Below, piece by piece: positions 17,162 to 18,021 of a DNA stretch of 18,021 nt. The notes below the pieces were generated by a model that was not told the origin of the DNA, searched no databases, and saw only the letters and a program-made list of their open reading frames with translations. This DNA comes from JBDNIO01 sp041688215 (GTDB lineage: Bacteria; Pseudomonadota; Gammaproteobacteria; Nevskiales; Salinisphaeraceae). The first letter of the stretch is position 1; every line of letters starts with the position of its first letter. The stretch spans positions 1-18,021 of the forward strand of contig JBDNIO010000271.1 of assembly GCA_041688215.1 (NCBI GenBank), written 5' to 3'. A program made the position numbers and the translations under genes.

Positions 17162-17323
17162 ATTTCACCCTGAACCTTTCTCGACACTGCATGCTTGCGC
17201 AGCGGCTTGGTAAAAAGCACCGCGCATTATTTTTCAGACACGCCAGACTGCCACGATAATTTAAGCTGTGCACTACTCGTTGGTATGGGTCTGGGTTGAT
17301 ATGGGTCGGGTGTTTAGCCGACT
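17162..17323. promoter_or_regulatory. Upstream region of the acyl-CoA synthetase operon
   Basis: This 162-nt stretch must hold the operon promoter on the minus strand. I find no convincing -35/-10 pair. It contains a direct repeat TATGGGTC at 17284-17291 and 17300-17307 (16 bp apart, also sharing GGGT just beyond). A short hairpin GTCGG/CCGAC (17305-17309, 17318-17322) follows the stop of the small secreted gene but lacks a T-run. The direct repeat could be an operator; this is only a suggestion. Confidence 0.3.
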
Positions 17324-17548
17324 TCAGGGATTACAGTGCTGGCTACGTTCCAGTTTCAGTTCGCGGCGGCGATCCTTGAGTCGTTCACCTTTCTTCGCCC
17401 GTGCCCCGAGGCGAAGCTGGGAATTGATTTTCTCCAAGCGGGCGTCAATGCGCTCGCATTTGGCCTCGGAATAACGCGGATCAGCCGCGGGAGCTTGCGC
17501 CATAAACCCTACAGCGAGTGTCAGTACGATAATCCACAGGAACTTCAT
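17324..17548 (-). CDS. Small secreted protein, conserved-hypothetical type
   Basis: A 74-aa protein with a clean signal peptide (MKFLWIIVLTLAVGFMAQAP, cut near AQA or APA). The basic mature part has two Cys, about 20 residues in and near the end, around a helical stretch (CERIDARLEKINSQLRLGAR, then KGERLKDRRRELKLERSQHC). The Cys-x(n)-Cys helical hairpin could close by a disulfide in the periplasm. Small proteins of this kind (K-C-E-x-I...GERLKDRRRELK) recur in Gammaproteobacteria, to my knowledge without a function. It has the same direction as the acyl-CoA synthetase operon, 162 nt upstream of it, and may be independent. Confidence 0.75.
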   Translation of the reverse strand: MKFLWIIVLTLAVGFMAQAPAADPRYSEAKCERIDARLEKINSQLRLGARAKKGERLKDRRRELKLERSQHCNP

Positions 17549-17840
17549 GGCGATAAACCAGTGATGAGATTACGGGTTTGAGTATGCCATGGGAGAGAGG
17601 CCGCCGGAGCGTCAATCGGAATTTACCCGAATTTCCCGTGGTCCTTTAATGTGAATTGTCCTTGGAATTGGACCGCATCCTACCCAAAAGTCATAGACCT
17701 GATCCGTCTGCGTTAGCGAAGAAAGTCCAATTGTCATTTCTATGGAACCCATCATTCGTAAACCATAGTTGACAATAGGCCACTGTCTGTTTAAATTTCA
17801 TGCATGTACGAAGTCCGCACCACGGAAGTATTTGACACAT
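17549..17840. other. Intergenic region before the IS5-type element
   Basis: About 290 bases without a gene I can support. A 60-codon minus-strand frame (17691-17873) begins inside the probable IS end and has no family look. The composition is more AT-rich than the neighbouring genes. It may hold the promoter of the small secreted gene, but no clear boxes are seen. Confidence 0.4.
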
Positions 17841-18021
17841 GGGCACCTCTAAAAATAGCCTACTGTGAGACAATTACGTAACCGAAGTCGCTAACCCGCC
17901 GGAAGGGGATATGGAACTGCAAGCCAGCTTTTTCGATCTTCACAATCGCCATAAAAAGTTAGATGAACGCGATCCTCTGCGTTCGCTCAACCGATTGGTA
18001 GATTGGGAGGTATTCCGTGAA
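17841..18021 (+). mobile_element. IS5-family insertion sequence, left part
   Basis: The transposase gene at 17911 is preceded by GGGCACCTCTAAAAATAGCC at 17841-17860. This is of the size and place expected of a left terminal inverted repeat, about 70 nt before the start codon. The right end lies beyond the window, so the repeat, target duplication and boundary cannot be confirmed. The boundary is inference. Confidence 0.5.
17911..18021 (+). CDS. IS5-family transposase, N-terminal fragment
   Basis: Thirty-seven codons from ATG 17911 to the window edge, with a strong ribosome site (GGAAGGGG at 17901-17908). The protein begins MELQASFFDLHNRHKKLDER and continues DPLRSLNRLVDWEVFRE. The SFFD...L..L...DPL..L...VDWE.FR pattern is the N-terminus of IS5-group DDE transposases (DUF772-type start). 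The catalytic DDE residues lie outside the window. The gene is open to the edge. Confidence 0.85.
   Translation, partial: MELQASFFDLHNRHKKLDERDPLRSLNRLVDWEVFRE

Noticed and set aside
17305..17322. GTCGG/CCGAC hairpin as a REP unit or terminator
   Set aside because: Stem too short, no T-run, and it lacks the GTAGGTCGG head of the REP class at 14432.
17691..17873. 60-codon minus-strand frame (MSHSRLFLEVPMC start)
   Set aside because: Begins inside the probable IS end, has no ribosome site of note and no family look; likely chance.
1..18021. CRISPR arrays, tRNA or rRNA genes
   Set aside because: No spaced direct repeats of the right size and no cloverleaf or rRNA-like stretch were seen.

Overview
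The window looks like a piece of a Gammaproteobacterial chromosome, probably an environmental or marine relative of the Cellvibrionales/Halieaceae type. This placement is inference from moderately high GC, gene content and REP-type repeats, and no marker gene proves it. Two mobile-element fragments bound it: the last 35 codons of an IS200/IS605-type Y1 transposase at the left edge, and the first 37 codons of an IS5-family transposase at the right edge.

Left block, minus strand (196-5934): a run of genes reading right to left. First is a decayed zinc-ribbon/AAA ATPase/TPR gene of the kind usually fused to a class III cyclase. It has lost its middle and carries one nonsense codon and three frameshifts. 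Next is an outer-membrane-lipoprotein-sorting (LolA-like) periplasmic protein with one frameshift, then an RND/MMPL membrane exporter with a C-terminal cyclic-nucleotide-binding domain and one frameshift. The LolA-like and MMPL genes form a known kind of envelope lipid/hydrophobe export pair.

Centre, plus strand (6044-10349): a small DUF3307 membrane protein gene lies 8 nt before an intact membrane-anchored class III cyclase whose residues predict adenylate cyclase. Then come a LuxR-type regulator (one frameshift near its start) that overlaps a uroporphyrinogen-III-synthase-like gene by ATGA, and an SDR dehydrogenase (one frameshift). A secreted TPR protein gene follows at 10414-12531.

Right block, minus strand (12574-17161): acyl-CoA synthetase, MDR-type NADP-dependent oxidoreductase, a REP doublet (REPIN-like), nitronate monooxygenase, and an unrecognised 282-aa protein. 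These five-prime to three-prime neighbours look like an acyl-CoA/redox operon ending at a clear intrinsic terminator. A small secreted protein gene (17324-17548) lies upstream of it, before the IS5 fragment.

Two themes stand out. First, a cAMP theme: a predicted adenylate cyclase sits beside a divergent transcription unit holding a cNMP-binding exporter and the remnant of a cyclase-type ATPase. Second, nine inactivating lesions fall between about 1.8 and 10.0 kb and none is seen in the last 8 kb. That is either real decay next to IS elements or locally poor sequence; the in-frame deletion and the nonsense codon argue that at least the AAA/TPR gene is truly dead.
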